The notes beneath the pieces were generated by a model. It did no database searches. It had not been told where the DNA came from and saw nothing but the letters and a program-made list of their open reading frames with translations. 57,862 nt of DNA from an uncultured Acidimicrobiales bacterium (GTDB lineage Bacteria > Actinomycetota > Acidimicrobiia > Acidimicrobiales > SHLQ01): positions 1 to 57,862 of the forward strand of contig CALKGG010000019.1 in the NCBI GenBank assembly GCA_938084885.1, in the 5' to 3' direction. Positions 50,716-57,862 of this stretch are shown one piece after another (within the stretch, counting starts at the first letter, position 1; each line of letters opens with the position of its first letter). The position numbers and the translations under genes are program-made.

Positions 50716-52038
50716 ATGAGTATCGCTCCAGATCCCGAACTGTTCGACAAGATCGTCAACCTGTCCAAGCGCAGGGGCATCGTGTTCCAGTCAGCCGAGA
50801 TTTACGGTGGGTTCCGGTCGACGTATGACTATGGGCCAATCGGTGTGCTGTTGCTTCGCAACGTCAAGGATCAGTGGTGGCGTTCAATGGTGCAGATGCG
50901 CCACGACGTCGTCGGTCTCGACGCTGCGATTCTGTCGCCTCCAGCGGTGTGGGAGGCTTCTGGCCACCTCGCCAACTTCAGCGATCCACTCGTTGATTGC
51001 ACTAACTGCAACACCCGCCACCGCCTTGACAAGCTCGAGGATGCAAACGTGTGTCCAGATTGTGGCGCCGAGGGTTCGTTCACCGAACCGCGTGCCTTCA
51101 ACCTCATGTTCAAGACGCACGCTGGCCCCGTCGAGGGTTCGGGCCACGAGGTGTACCTGCGTCCTGAGACCGCCCAGGGCATGTTCGTCGACTTTATGAA
51201 CGTGTTGAACACGAGCCGTAAGAAGCCGCCATTCGGTATTGCCCAGATCGGCAAGAGCTTCCGCAACGAGATCACTCCCGGAAACTTCGTCTTCCGAACT
51301 CGCGAGTTCGAACAAATGGAGATGGAGTACTTCGTCCCGCCTGAGGACAGCCAGCAGTGGTACGAGTACTGGAAGGCCGAGCGCATGGCTTGGTACCTCG
51401 ACTTGGGTATGCCAGAAGACGCCATTCGGATGCGTGAGCACGACGCCGATGAGCTCAGCCACTACAGCTCGGGAACCGCTGACGTCGAATACATGTTCCC
51501 GTGGGGCTGGGACGAGCTCGAGGGCGTTGCCAACCGTGGCGACTACGACCTCACCCAGCACGCGAATGCCAGCGGCCAGCGGATTGAGTACTTCGACCAG
51601 CAGGCCAATGAGCGCTGGATCCCGCACGTCATCGAACCCGCTGCTGGCGCCACTCGTACAGCGTTTGCGTTCTTGCTGGCGGCCTATGACGAAGAGACCG
51701 TCAACGACGAGACTCGGACGGTTCTTCGCCTCGACCCTCGACTTGCTCCGTACAAGGTTGCCGTGTTGCCACTGTCGAAGAAGGACACGCTCACCCCAAC
51801 AGCGTACGAAGTGTTCGACCTCGTGAAGGGCCACTGGATGTCGGATTACGACGAGACCCAGTCGATTGGTAAGCGCTACGCACGTGCCGACGAAATTGGC
51901 ACGCCGTATTGCATCACGGTCGATTTCGACACGCTCGAGGACCGGGCGGTAACGGTGCGTGAGCGCGATAGCCGCGAACAAGACCGCGTCGCCATCGATC
52001 AGTTGGTCAACTACCTCTCTGAGCGCCTCCCCAGCTAA
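50716..52038 (+). CDS. glyS: Glycine--tRNA ligase (single-chain class II)
   Basis: Homodimeric eukaryote-like GlyRS, as in other actinobacteria. 440 residues. Class II motifs: [15 protein letters not shown] near residue 80, [13 protein letters not shown] near 150, [28 protein letters not shown] near 178 (motif 2) and a C-terminal anticodon-binding domain from about 340 ([11 protein letters not shown]). A CxxC pair (CTNC near 95) and CPDC near 111 suggest a zinc ribbon. Confidence 0.96.
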   Translation: MSIAPDPELFDKIVNLSKRRGIVFQSAEIYGGFRSTYDYGPIGVLLLRNVKDQWWRSMVQMRHDVVGLDAAILSPPAVWEASGHLANFSDPLVDCTNCNTRHRLDKLEDANVCPDCGAEGSFTEPRAFNLMFKTHAGPVEGSGHEVYLRPETAQGMFVDFMNVLNTSRKKPPFGIAQIGKSFRNEITPGNFVFRTREFEQMEMEYFVPPEDSQQWYEYWKAERMAWYLDLGMPEDAIRMREHDADELSHYSSGTADVEYMFPWGWDELEGVANRGDYDLTQHANASGQRIEYFDQQANERWIPHVIEPAAGATRTAFAFLLAAYDEETVNDETRTVLRLDPRLAPYKVAVLPLSKKDTLTPTAYEVFDLVKGHWMSDYDETQSIGKRYARADEIGTPYCITVDFDTLEDRAVTVRERDSREQDRVAIDQLVNYLSERLPS

Positions 52039-52046
52039 TACCGCCA

Positions 52047-52075
52047 TGGGGTCGTACCCCAATACCCGAAGGGGT
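52047..52075 (+). terminator. Hairpin after glyS, weak terminator candidate
   Basis: TGGGGT-CGT-ACCCCA (52047-52061), with an alternative pairing of ACCCC (52056-52060) with GGGGT (52071-52075). No T-run follows. Confidence 0.35.
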
Positions 52076-52137
52076 CAGGGCACGTTTACGGTTTTGTCAC
52101 GCCGGATGGTCGCTGGTCGACCAAAATCTGGCTCGAG

Positions 52138-52800
52138 TTAGTTCAGTTCGAGGACGAAGAGACCCGGCTCGTTGACGTTTGAGTCGCCATTGTTGAACAA
52201 CACGAGGTCTTGCTCGCCGTCGTTATCGGACCGCTCTTCGAGGGTTAAACGAAGCTGAATGTGGGTTGCTTCGTCCGCGAGCGCGTCCTGGGCTGCTTCG
52301 GTGACATTGCACTCGAGAGATGTTTCCGTTGGGCGTTCGCACGTCACGAGATCACCCGTGGGGGCAATATCGAACAGTTCGGGGCCGAACTGTTCGTAGG
52401 AAACCGGAGCGACCTGGAGCTCGCCAAGCGCCTCGAAGACATTGCCTCGCGTACTCAACACATTTGAGATCAACGTGGCGGTGTTCGGCTCTAACATTTC
52501 ATCTGGAAGCGGGAAGCTCAACAGGATCTGGATGCCCTCGCCGTTGGGGAAGTTCGGGTTGAGGTTGTCGCCTGCGAACAGGCCAACGCCGCTTCCGGCA
52601 AAGCCACGGGGCGTGTGCCCTTCCAGCGCCGAGGTGCCGTTGTTTTGGATAGTGATGGGACTGCTCATCCGGTCGCCGTCATCTGTCGCCAACATGTCGT
52701 CGGGCATATTCATTTGATCGCCGTCACCACAAGCCGCGGCGACGAACGCCAAAGCAATCACAAGTACGGTCAGCAAATGTCGAGAATTACCGTGCGCCAT
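52138..52800 (-). CDS. Predicted lipoprotein of unknown function
   Basis: 220-residue protein. Signal sequence with positively charged start and a lipobox ending at Cys24 (FVAAAC), then an Asp/Met-rich linker and a domain of about 170 residues with alternating hydrophobic strands, for example ITIQNNGTSALEG and ILLSFPLPDEM. The overall style (repeated strand patterns with Asn/Asp) suggests a beta-sandwich. Its start overlaps the stop of the metzincin gene by 14 nt, so both are likely made together. No catalytic motif is seen. Confidence 0.65.
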   Translation of the reverse strand: MAHGNSRHLLTVLVIALAFVAAACGDGDQMNMPDDMLATDDGDRMSSPITIQNNGTSALEGHTPRGFAGSGVGLFAGDNLNPNFPNGEGIQILLSFPLPDEMLEPNTATLISNVLSTRGNVFEALGELQVAPVSYEQFGPELFDIAPTGDLVTCERPTETSLECNVTEAAQDALADEATHIQLRLTLEERSDNDGEQDLVLFNNGDSNVNEPGLFVLELN

Positions 52801-53416
52801 TGAGGACTCCTTCGGCGGTGTAGCGGGCCACTGTTCGCTCTGCCTCTGAAAGTACCGTGCCGTTCGTCCCCGAGAACATCAAGGTCCCTCGATCTTCCCG
52901 ATCGTGGTGCAACCCAAAGATGTGCCCGACCTCGTGGCTCGAGACCCGTTCGTCGTGCACGGTTGGCTCATCGATGACAAAGAACACACGTGACCCACTC
53001 GGTGCAAAGCCGTTGGCGAGTCCAGCAGCACGGACATAGAACCCATTCAGTGCCGAAGGGTTGGGTAGATCGAAGGTGGCGCCGATCTGGTCGAAGAAGG
53101 GGCCGGTGTCGAGGCTGAGAGCGATTGCTTCGAGCACGTCGCGGGGAAGTTGGACTGTCTCGATAGTAACCGGATCGAACACGACGTTGGCTTGGGCCCA
53201 GACACCGCCCATGTCGGTCGCGATGACTTCGAGCCCGTCTTCGGTTCGACGCGACGAAAGCGCCGAGCCCAAAGGATCCGAGGCGTCGTGCACGAGGTAG
53301 AGGGAAAGCGGGACGGTGATGGCGTTGCCAGGTTGGGTTTGAGCCAGCGAAGCGCCCCCGCAGCCAGCGAGAAGCGCTGCTGGTAGGGGGCCGAGGAGAA
53401 GGGCGCGTCTATCCAC
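52787..53416 (-). CDS. Secreted lipoprotein metzincin-type metallopeptidase
   Basis: 209-residue protein. Signal peptide with lipobox ending Cys19 (LLAGC). Zinc site HEVGHIFGLHH: His161, Glu162, His165, Gly168 and His171, matching HExxHxxGxxH of metzincins. Met180 in LMFSG is a candidate Met-turn 9 residues after the last His, close enough to expect. The preceding beta sheet (VFFVIDEP) and the mature domain of about 150 residues fit the matrixin/archaemetzincin size range. Possibly the partner of the lipoprotein encoded downstream. Substrate unknown. Confidence 0.8.
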   Translation of the reverse strand: MDRRALLLGPLPAALLAGCGGASLAQTQPGNAITVPLSLYLVHDASDPLGSALSSRRTEDGLEVIATDMGGVWAQANVVFDPVTIETVQLPRDVLEAIALSLDTGPFFDQIGATFDLPNPSALNGFYVRAAGLANGFAPSGSRVFFVIDEPTVHDERVSSHEVGHIFGLHHDREDRGTLMFSGTNGTVLSEAERTVARYTAEGVLNGAR

Positions 53417-53471
53417 ATGGTCGCAACCCGCTGACCGAGCGGATCATTCGCCACCTTCGCTGCGTGTTGTT

Positions 53472-54542
53472 TTAGCGCAGGTGCCGCTCGCTGAGCATGG
53501 TGGCAATGTCGGCCACGATCCGATCGCTCGCCTCGAACGCTGCGGGCGAGATGCCGCCCATGGAAATAAACGAATGACACATTGCCGCCTCGCACCGCTC
53601 AATTACTGGCACGCCGGCGTAGGTGAGTTGTCGGGCATAGCGGCGCCCCTGATCCCGCAAGATGTCGAACGCCGCCGTGACGACGATCGCTGGGGCGAGT
53701 TCGGCGAGGTTCGGGTGGTGCGCCGGGCTGAAGGACGGACTCGACAGGTCGAGAGCGTCGCGATCGAAATAGCCCATGAAGTAGCTGGAAATCTCACCGT
53801 TCAGCGGCCAGGCATCGACGCAGCTCTCCATAGAGCCGCTGTCGGCATCTGCGTCAACGAACGGGTAGATGAGCGCCTGCACTGCAGGTTGTGGCTGGCC
53901 CGCGTCACGGAGGCGCTGGCACAGCAACGCTGCGAGCTGGCCGCCCGCCGAGTCGCCGCAGACAATGAGCTGCTCGAGGTCGATGCCGAGGTGTGGGGCC
54001 GAATCGACAAGCCAATCCCATGCGGCATCGACGTTGTCGTTTTGGGTAGGGAAGGGGTGTTCGGGAACGAGCTGATAGTCAAGGCTGACCACCACGGCAT
54101 CGAGACCCGCTGCGAGTTGTGTGCAGAATGTGTCGCACGTGTCGAGGTCGCCTATGACGAGCACGCCTTGGTGGAGGAACAACACGGCTGGCCTCAGGCC
54201 GGACGGCGGCGTCTCGGGAGTGTAGACCCGTGCCGCGAGCTCGCCATGAGCTGGGTCGTCGATGATCGTGGGGCTGGCAGTGACGCCGGGAACTCGTGGA
54301 GCGTTCGATAGCGCAAAGCCCGACCGGGCCGATCGCCGCGCCTCGTCCACGTTCATGGTCGCCATCGAAGGGTCGAAGCGAGAGGCCTTCATTGCGAGCT
54401 GCAGCTTCGGGTCAAAGGTGTAGCCGTCGATTTCATACGGGTTGCCGGCAAGGGCGTCGGCGGCCCGATCGGGGAGGGATCCCGTGACCTTTGCACCAGC
54501 CCGCTTCGCTAGGAGTTCGATGGCGTTTCGGTCCAGTCGCAT
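53472..54542 (-). CDS. Alpha/beta-hydrolase, hormone-sensitive-lipase (fold-3) family
   Basis: 356-residue esterase-like protein. Catalytic Ser198 in GDSAG (197-200 region), Asp expected in FDILRDQG near 300 and His in CHSF near 330. The oxyanion motif, normally HGGG, is HQGV (124-127), a notable change in the position that normally supplies main-chain donors. The N-terminal cap (residues 1-100) is helical. TACGAT is 8 nt before the ATG, with a GGAAAG between. A longer frame to 54719 runs over the dnaG promoter and is rejected. Confidence 0.85.
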   Translation of the reverse strand: MRLDRNAIELLAKRAGAKVTGSLPDRAADALAGNPYEIDGYTFDPKLQLAMKASRFDPSMATMNVDEARRSARSGFALSNAPRVPGVTASPTIIDDPAHGELAARVYTPETPPSGLRPAVLFLHQGVLVIGDLDTCDTFCTQLAAGLDAVVVSLDYQLVPEHPFPTQNDNVDAAWDWLVDSAPHLGIDLEQLIVCGDSAGGQLAALLCQRLRDAGQPQPAVQALIYPFVDADADSGSMESCVDAWPLNGEISSYFMGYFDRDALDLSSPSFSPAHHPNLAELAPAIVVTAAFDILRDQGRRYARQLTYAGVPVIERCEAAMCHSFISMGGISPAAFEASDRIVADIATMLSERHLR

Positions 54543-54550
54543 ACTTTCCA

Positions 54551-54556
54551 ATCGTA
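54551..54556 (-). promoter_or_regulatory. -10-like TACGAT, 8 nt before the hydrolase
   Basis: Minus-strand TAnnnT hexamer 8 nt from the ATG at 54542. A GGAAAG Shine-Dalgarno-like run overlaps the spacer, so this case is weaker. Confidence 0.35.
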
Positions 54557-54635
54557 GAAGTACCGAGCGTGACGTGCGTATGTGCGGCACGGAGTGCGCC
54601 CCATGTCCACATGACCAAATCTCGGACGACCCGAG

Positions 54636-54641
54636 TATGTT
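54636..54641 (+). promoter_or_regulatory. -10-like TATGTT, 6 nt before dnaG
   Basis: TAnnnT hexamer ending 6 nt before the ATG at 54648; no Shine-Dalgarno is there. Confidence 0.45.
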
Positions 54642-54647
54642 GAGGCC

Positions 54648-56423
54648 ATGGGCATCGTTGACGAAGATGTCGAGCGAGTTCGGCAATCGACCGACATCGT
54701 CAAACTCATTACCGAACACACACAGTTAAAGCGCGTTGGACGCCGGTGGTCAGGGCTGTGCCCATTTCACAACGAGAAGACCCCGTCGTTCTCGGTGAAC
54801 TCCGAAGAGGGGCTCTACCACTGTTTCGGGTGCAAAAAGTCTGGCGATGCAATCTCGTTCGTACGCGAACTGCAAATGCTCGACTTTCCGAGTGCAATTG
54901 AACACCTTGCCCGCATGTCGAATATCACCCTCCGGTACACCGACGCGAACGAGGGCGCGGTTCGGAACCGTCGCAAAGACCTGATGGGCAAGGTGCAACA
55001 AGCCGCCGATTTCTATCACGAATATCTCCTCACCTCGCCCGACGCGGGCGCCGCCCGCGGCTATTTGCGTCAGCGCGGTTTCGACGGCGAAATGGTGCGC
55101 CAATACAAGGTTGGCTATGCCCCAGATACGTGGGATCAGCTTTCTCGACGCTTGAAGTTGAGCAACAAGGACCTGGCCGATTCGGGGCTCGGCAAGATGA
55201 ACAGCCGGAACAAGCAGATGGACTGGCAGCGGAACCGCATTGTTTTTCCGGTCTTTGATGAACGTGGCGATGCTGTTGGTTTCGGTGGCCGGATTCTCCC
55301 CGGGGGAGAGGGCGCAAAGTACATCAACAGTCAGGAGTGCGTGGTCTATTCGAAGAGCCGCGTGCTGTACGGGTTGAACTGGGCCAAGGAACACATTGTG
55401 GCCACGAATACTGCCGTGATCTGCGAGGGGTACACCGACGTCACCGGGTTTGCCCGCGCTGGCATCAACTCTGCGGTCGCCACATGTGGCACCGCGCTGA
55501 CCGATGACCACCTCAAGCTGCTCAAGCGCTTCACAAACCGAATCGTGCTCGCGTTTGACGCCGATGATGCGGGCAAGGCTGCTGCCGAACGCGTCTATGA
55601 ATGGGAGCAGAAATACGAGATCGAAGTCCTCGTTGCTGACCTCCCGACAGGAGTCGACCCCGACGACCTCTCCCGTAGTGACCCCGAGCGACTGGTGGCC
55701 AGCGTCACCGACGCGCTCTCGTTTCTTGAGTTCCGCCTCGAACGCGAACTCGGGCGCCATCAAATGGATTCGATCGAGCACCGGGCTCGAGCGGCCGAAG
55801 AGGCGCTCGTGTTGGTTGGCGAGCATCCCAACGTGTTGGTGCGAGACCAGTACGTGATGACGATCGCCGATCGCTGTCGTATGGACCCGGATCGTTTGCG
55901 TGAGATGATCCGTAACCCGAGGAAGCAGCGTGGAGTGAAGGTGAAAGAGGCTGCGGCGGTTCCGATGCCACAGAAGGGGAGTGACCATGTCGAAGACCAA
56001 GCGCTTCGCCTGCTGATCGACGACGAGGACGGGACCACCGACCTGCTCTCCGAGTTCTTCTTCGCCGCGCCGATGCGACGAGAAATCTTCGAAGCGCTGC
56101 GGGACGCTCCGTCGGTGCGCGAGGCTGTAGACATGCTCGGAGCTGACGAAGGCAATCTGCTCATCGAACTCGCTGCCACGACGGACGACGATCTGGACGC
56201 GCAAGCCGTGCTTTCCCGGCTTGTTGGTCGAGGCGCTGACCGCTTGGCTCGCGATCTGGAGTCGGAGATGCGCCTCGGCGGGAACATCGAGGAGCTCCTG
56301 CCCGATGTGAAATACCTGCGTCAATGGGTGATCGACCTGAGAGAGCCCTCGACCGACCTCAACGAATTGGGTCCGCTTGCCGATTGGATAGCTATGCGTG
56401 GTGCCCCGACGGAGATCGAGTAG
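54648..56423 (+). CDS. dnaG: DNA primase
   Basis: Makes RNA primers for replication. 591 residues. N-terminal zinc finger CHC2 (Cys38, His41, Cys59, Cys62), then a catalytic TOPRIM domain with [19 protein letters not shown] near 262 and [14 protein letters not shown] near 303, then a helicase-binding C-terminal domain (residues 430-591) that diverges more. The stop TAG overlaps the GTG of rpoD by one base. The dnaG-rpoD pair is the classical actinobacterial and bacterial macromolecular synthesis operon, without rpsU. Confidence 0.96.
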   Translation: MGIVDEDVERVRQSTDIVKLITEHTQLKRVGRRWSGLCPFHNEKTPSFSVNSEEGLYHCFGCKKSGDAISFVRELQMLDFPSAIEHLARMSNITLRYTDANEGAVRNRRKDLMGKVQQAADFYHEYLLTSPDAGAARGYLRQRGFDGEMVRQYKVGYAPDTWDQLSRRLKLSNKDLADSGLGKMNSRNKQMDWQRNRIVFPVFDERGDAVGFGGRILPGGEGAKYINSQECVVYSKSRVLYGLNWAKEHIVATNTAVICEGYTDVTGFARAGINSAVATCGTALTDDHLKLLKRFTNRIVLAFDADDAGKAAAERVYEWEQKYEIEVLVADLPTGVDPDDLSRSDPERLVASVTDALSFLEFRLERELGRHQMDSIEHRARAAEEALVLVGEHPNVLVRDQYVMTIADRCRMDPDRLREMIRNPRKQRGVKVKEAAAVPMPQKGSDHVEDQALRLLIDDEDGTTDLLSEFFFAAPMRREIFEALRDAPSVREAVDMLGADEGNLLIELAATTDDDLDAQAVLSRLVGRGADRLARDLESEMRLGGNIEELLPDVKYLRQWVIDLREPSTDLNELGPLADWIAMRGAPTEIE

Positions 56424-57448
56424 TGGTCAGCAAATCCACTCAGATGGATGGTGAAGACATCAGCGCAGCGCGCCAACAGCGCGAGCGAACCCATGCTCTT
56501 AGCAGCGACAGGTTGAGCCGGTCGACGGATTCGACACGGGTCTACATGCAAGAGATTGGCCGGGTGCCACTTCTCACACAGCGAGAAGAAGTACGGCTCG
56601 CCGAAAAGATCGCCCAAGGAATGGCTGCTGAGGAAGAGCTTGCGCTGCATTCAGCTGCGGAAACTCTCGACTCGATCGAACCAGCCCGACGTTCACGCCT
56701 CGAACGGCACGTCCGCATAGGTGATGCAGCCAAGAGCGACCTGACGCAAGCAAACCTTCGGCTCGTTGTGTCGATCGCAAAACGTTATGCGGGGCGTGGC
56801 ATTCCGCTGCTGGACCTGATCCAAGAAGGAAATCTTGGGTTGATGCGGGCGGTCGAGAAGTTCGATCACCTAAAGGGCTTCAAGTTTTCTACGTATGCGA
56901 CCTGGTGGATCCGTCAGGCGATCACCCGAGCAATCGCCGATCAGGCCCGAACGATTCGAATCCCCGTGCACATGGTCGAGATCATGAGCCGTGTGCGTCG
57001 CGAGCAACGACGGCTCACGCAAGAAAATGGCCGAGAGCCAACAATGGACGAGCTTGCTGAGTGTTGCAATCTCACGGCGAGTCGAGTCGAAGAACTGCTC
57101 AAGATTGCCCAAGATCCGCTGTCGCTCGACACGCCGGTTGGGGCAGAGGAAGACGTTAGCCTTGCCGATTTCGTCGAGGATTCGCGTGCGATCCGGCCAG
57201 CCGAAGCCGCAACTCGCAAGATGCTCTGTGTGGAAATTGGCGAAGTGCTCGACCAACTAAACCCGCGAGAGCAAGAAGTCGTGCGCCTCCGGTTTGGCCT
57301 CGAAGATGGGCGCCCACGCACGCTCGAAGAGGTCGGTAGAGCCTTTGGCGTGACCCGTGAGCGCATTCGACAGATCGAATCGAAGACCCTCGCAAAGCTG
57401 CGCCATCCGCAGCGCAGCGAGCATCTCAAGAGCTACCTCGTCGACTAG
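56423..57448 (+). CDS. rpoD: Primary-type sigma factor (RpoD/SigA family)
   Basis: 341-residue sigma-70 protein. Region 1.2 ([23 protein letters not shown] near 33), region 2 ([27 protein letters not shown] and [17 protein letters not shown]), region 3 and region 4 ([20 protein letters not shown]) are present. The long acidic region 1.1 is absent, so it is shorter than many SigA proteins and could be the primary or a SigB/HrdB-type factor; position after dnaG argues for primary. Start GTG at 56423 overlaps the dnaG stop; ATG 56444 is possible. Confidence 0.92.
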   Translation: MVSKSTQMDGEDISAARQQRERTHALSSDRLSRSTDSTRVYMQEIGRVPLLTQREEVRLAEKIAQGMAAEEELALHSAAETLDSIEPARRSRLERHVRIGDAAKSDLTQANLRLVVSIAKRYAGRGIPLLDLIQEGNLGLMRAVEKFDHLKGFKFSTYATWWIRQAITRAIADQARTIRIPVHMVEIMSRVRREQRRLTQENGREPTMDELAECCNLTASRVEELLKIAQDPLSLDTPVGAEEDVSLADFVEDSRAIRPAEAATRKMLCVEIGEVLDQLNPREQEVVRLRFGLEDGRPRTLEEVGRAFGVTRERIRQIESKTLAKLRHPQRSEHLKSYLVD

Positions 57449-57557
57449 GGCCCGTCAGCGTTTGGTGAGTTGCTCGCCGCGCTCCAACCGTCGAAGGCCG
57501 CCGTTCGCTTCGCGTTTCCCACTGCGAGCTTGGCCGAGCAAGGCAATGGAAAACGTA

Positions 57558-57583
57558 AAGAGCCGCCCGTGAGGGCGGCTCTT
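57558..57583 (+). terminator. Hairpin with GTGA tetraloop after rpoD
   Basis: 11-bp stem AAGAGCCGCCC / GGGCGGCTCTT closed by GTGA. The core CGCCC-GTGA-GGGCG is the same as in the hairpin at 21502-21523. It would end rpoD transcripts, and could also act for the convergent tRNA-Asn. Confidence 0.7.
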
Positions 57584-57592
57584 CCCATTGTG

Positions 57593-57665
57593 CTCCGCGG
57601 GTTGGGATCGAACCAACGACCTGCCGATTAACAGTCGGATGCTCTGCCAGCTGAGCTACCGCGGA
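57593..57665 (-). tRNA. tRNA-Asn (anticodon GTT)
   Basis: Minus-strand 73-nt cloverleaf: acceptor TCCGCGG with CCGCGGA, D-arm GCTC...GAGC, anticodon loop CTGTTAA (GTT), T-arm with GGTTCGATCC-type loop, discriminator G. CCA is not encoded. Confidence 0.95.
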
Positions 57666-57787
57666 TTGACTCGATGCATGGTAGCAGCGAAGCACGAAAC
57701 CTCGACACCTCTACACAATCTCTGTGTGGATTCATCGACCAAGCGTTCCATGTCTTGAGGAGAGCTTTCGCGGCCTAGACTCTCGAC

Positions 57788-57861
57788 GGGCCCGTAGCTC
57801 AGTTGGTTAGAGCACACGACTCATAATCGTTCGGTCGCGGGTTCAAGTCCCGCCGGGCCCA
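57788..57861 (+). tRNA. tRNA with CAT anticodon, elongator Met or lysidine-modified Ile2
   Basis: 74-nt cloverleaf at the right edge: acceptor GGGCCCG with CGGGCCC, D-arm GCTC...GAGC, anticodon loop CTCATAA, T-arm GCGGG-TTCAAGT-CCCGC, discriminator A. Position 4-5 C-C with G-G at 68-69 fits a TilS substrate (tRNA-Ile2), whereas the D-arm region resembles elongator tRNA-Met. Not initiator tRNA, as pair 1-72 is G-C. Confidence 0.9.
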
Positions 57862-57862
57862 C

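Noticed and set aside
54750..56324. Long open frame (524 codons) on the minus strand
   Set aside because: It is the antisense shadow of dnaG, which has complete primase motifs; the shadow has no recognisable domain.

Overview
The window holds two different genomes joined near position 10,574-10,603. Positions 1 to about 10,570 are AT-richer and carry marine-gammaproteobacterial style genes: a GcvT-fold enzyme, glutamate racemase, a 2-oxoglutarate oxygenase, a three-part TRAP transporter, and an SDR/DsbA-like/two Gfo-Idh-MocA catabolic set. From about 10,604 to the end the DNA is clearly GC-rich by eye. Gene order there (rsfS, comEA-comEC-holA, rpsT/lepA, hrcA-dnaJ-rsmE, phoH-ybeY-CNNM-era, uppS-recO, glyS, dnaG-rpoD) is that of an actinobacterium, most likely a marine Acidimicrobiia relative. 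The switch lies on a (GATGTC)5 repeat inside the last codons of an oxidoreductase gene. An assembly chimera is the most economical reading; lateral transfer is the alternative.

Layout of the actinobacterial part. 10.7-16.2 kb: LytR C-terminal-like protein, rsfS, tRNA-Ala, two APH-fold kinases and a thioredoxin-TPR chaperone carrying a seven-fold Thr-Asp-Pro repeat. 16.2-21.5 kb: comEA-comEC DNA-uptake genes, holA and a K+-channel-like protein. 21.5-27.9 kb: ribosomal protein S20, LepA, HrcA-DnaJ-RsmE and a BldD-type regulator that has the c-di-GMP-binding signature. 28.0-35.6 kb: a Tad/Flp pilus operon on the minus strand (cpaB, tadZ, tadA, tadB, tadC, flp, three TadE/F/G-like pseudopilins and a LysM membrane protein), almost every junction being a 1-8 nt overlap or a short gap. 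A small excisionase-type HTH gene diverges from it. 35.9-42.3 kb: an Sm-like-fold candidate, PhoH, YbeY, CNNM/CorC, Era and an ABC exporter. 42.3-42.8 kb: a long intergenic region with promoter and terminator signals, a candidate non-coding RNA. 42.8-57.9 kb: DinG-type helicase, UppS, RecO, a LiaF-like protein, an LRR protein facing a MoxR ATPase/VWA-metallopeptidase pair, GlyRS, a secreted metzincin plus lipoprotein, an HSL-type hydrolase, DnaG, a primary-type sigma factor and two tRNAs.

How the genes may work together. ComEA/ComEC plus a Tad pilus in one neighbourhood suggests natural transformation, because Flp/Tad pili are needed for DNA uptake in some actinobacteria such as Micrococcus luteus. 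BldD with a c-di-GMP motif sits just upstream of the Tad block and has an inverted repeat in its own leader. Many isolated genes start 6 to 8 nt after a TAnnnT -10 element with little or no Shine-Dalgarno sequence, which indicates widespread leaderless transcription. No CRISPR array, insertion sequence, prophage or replication origin was seen.
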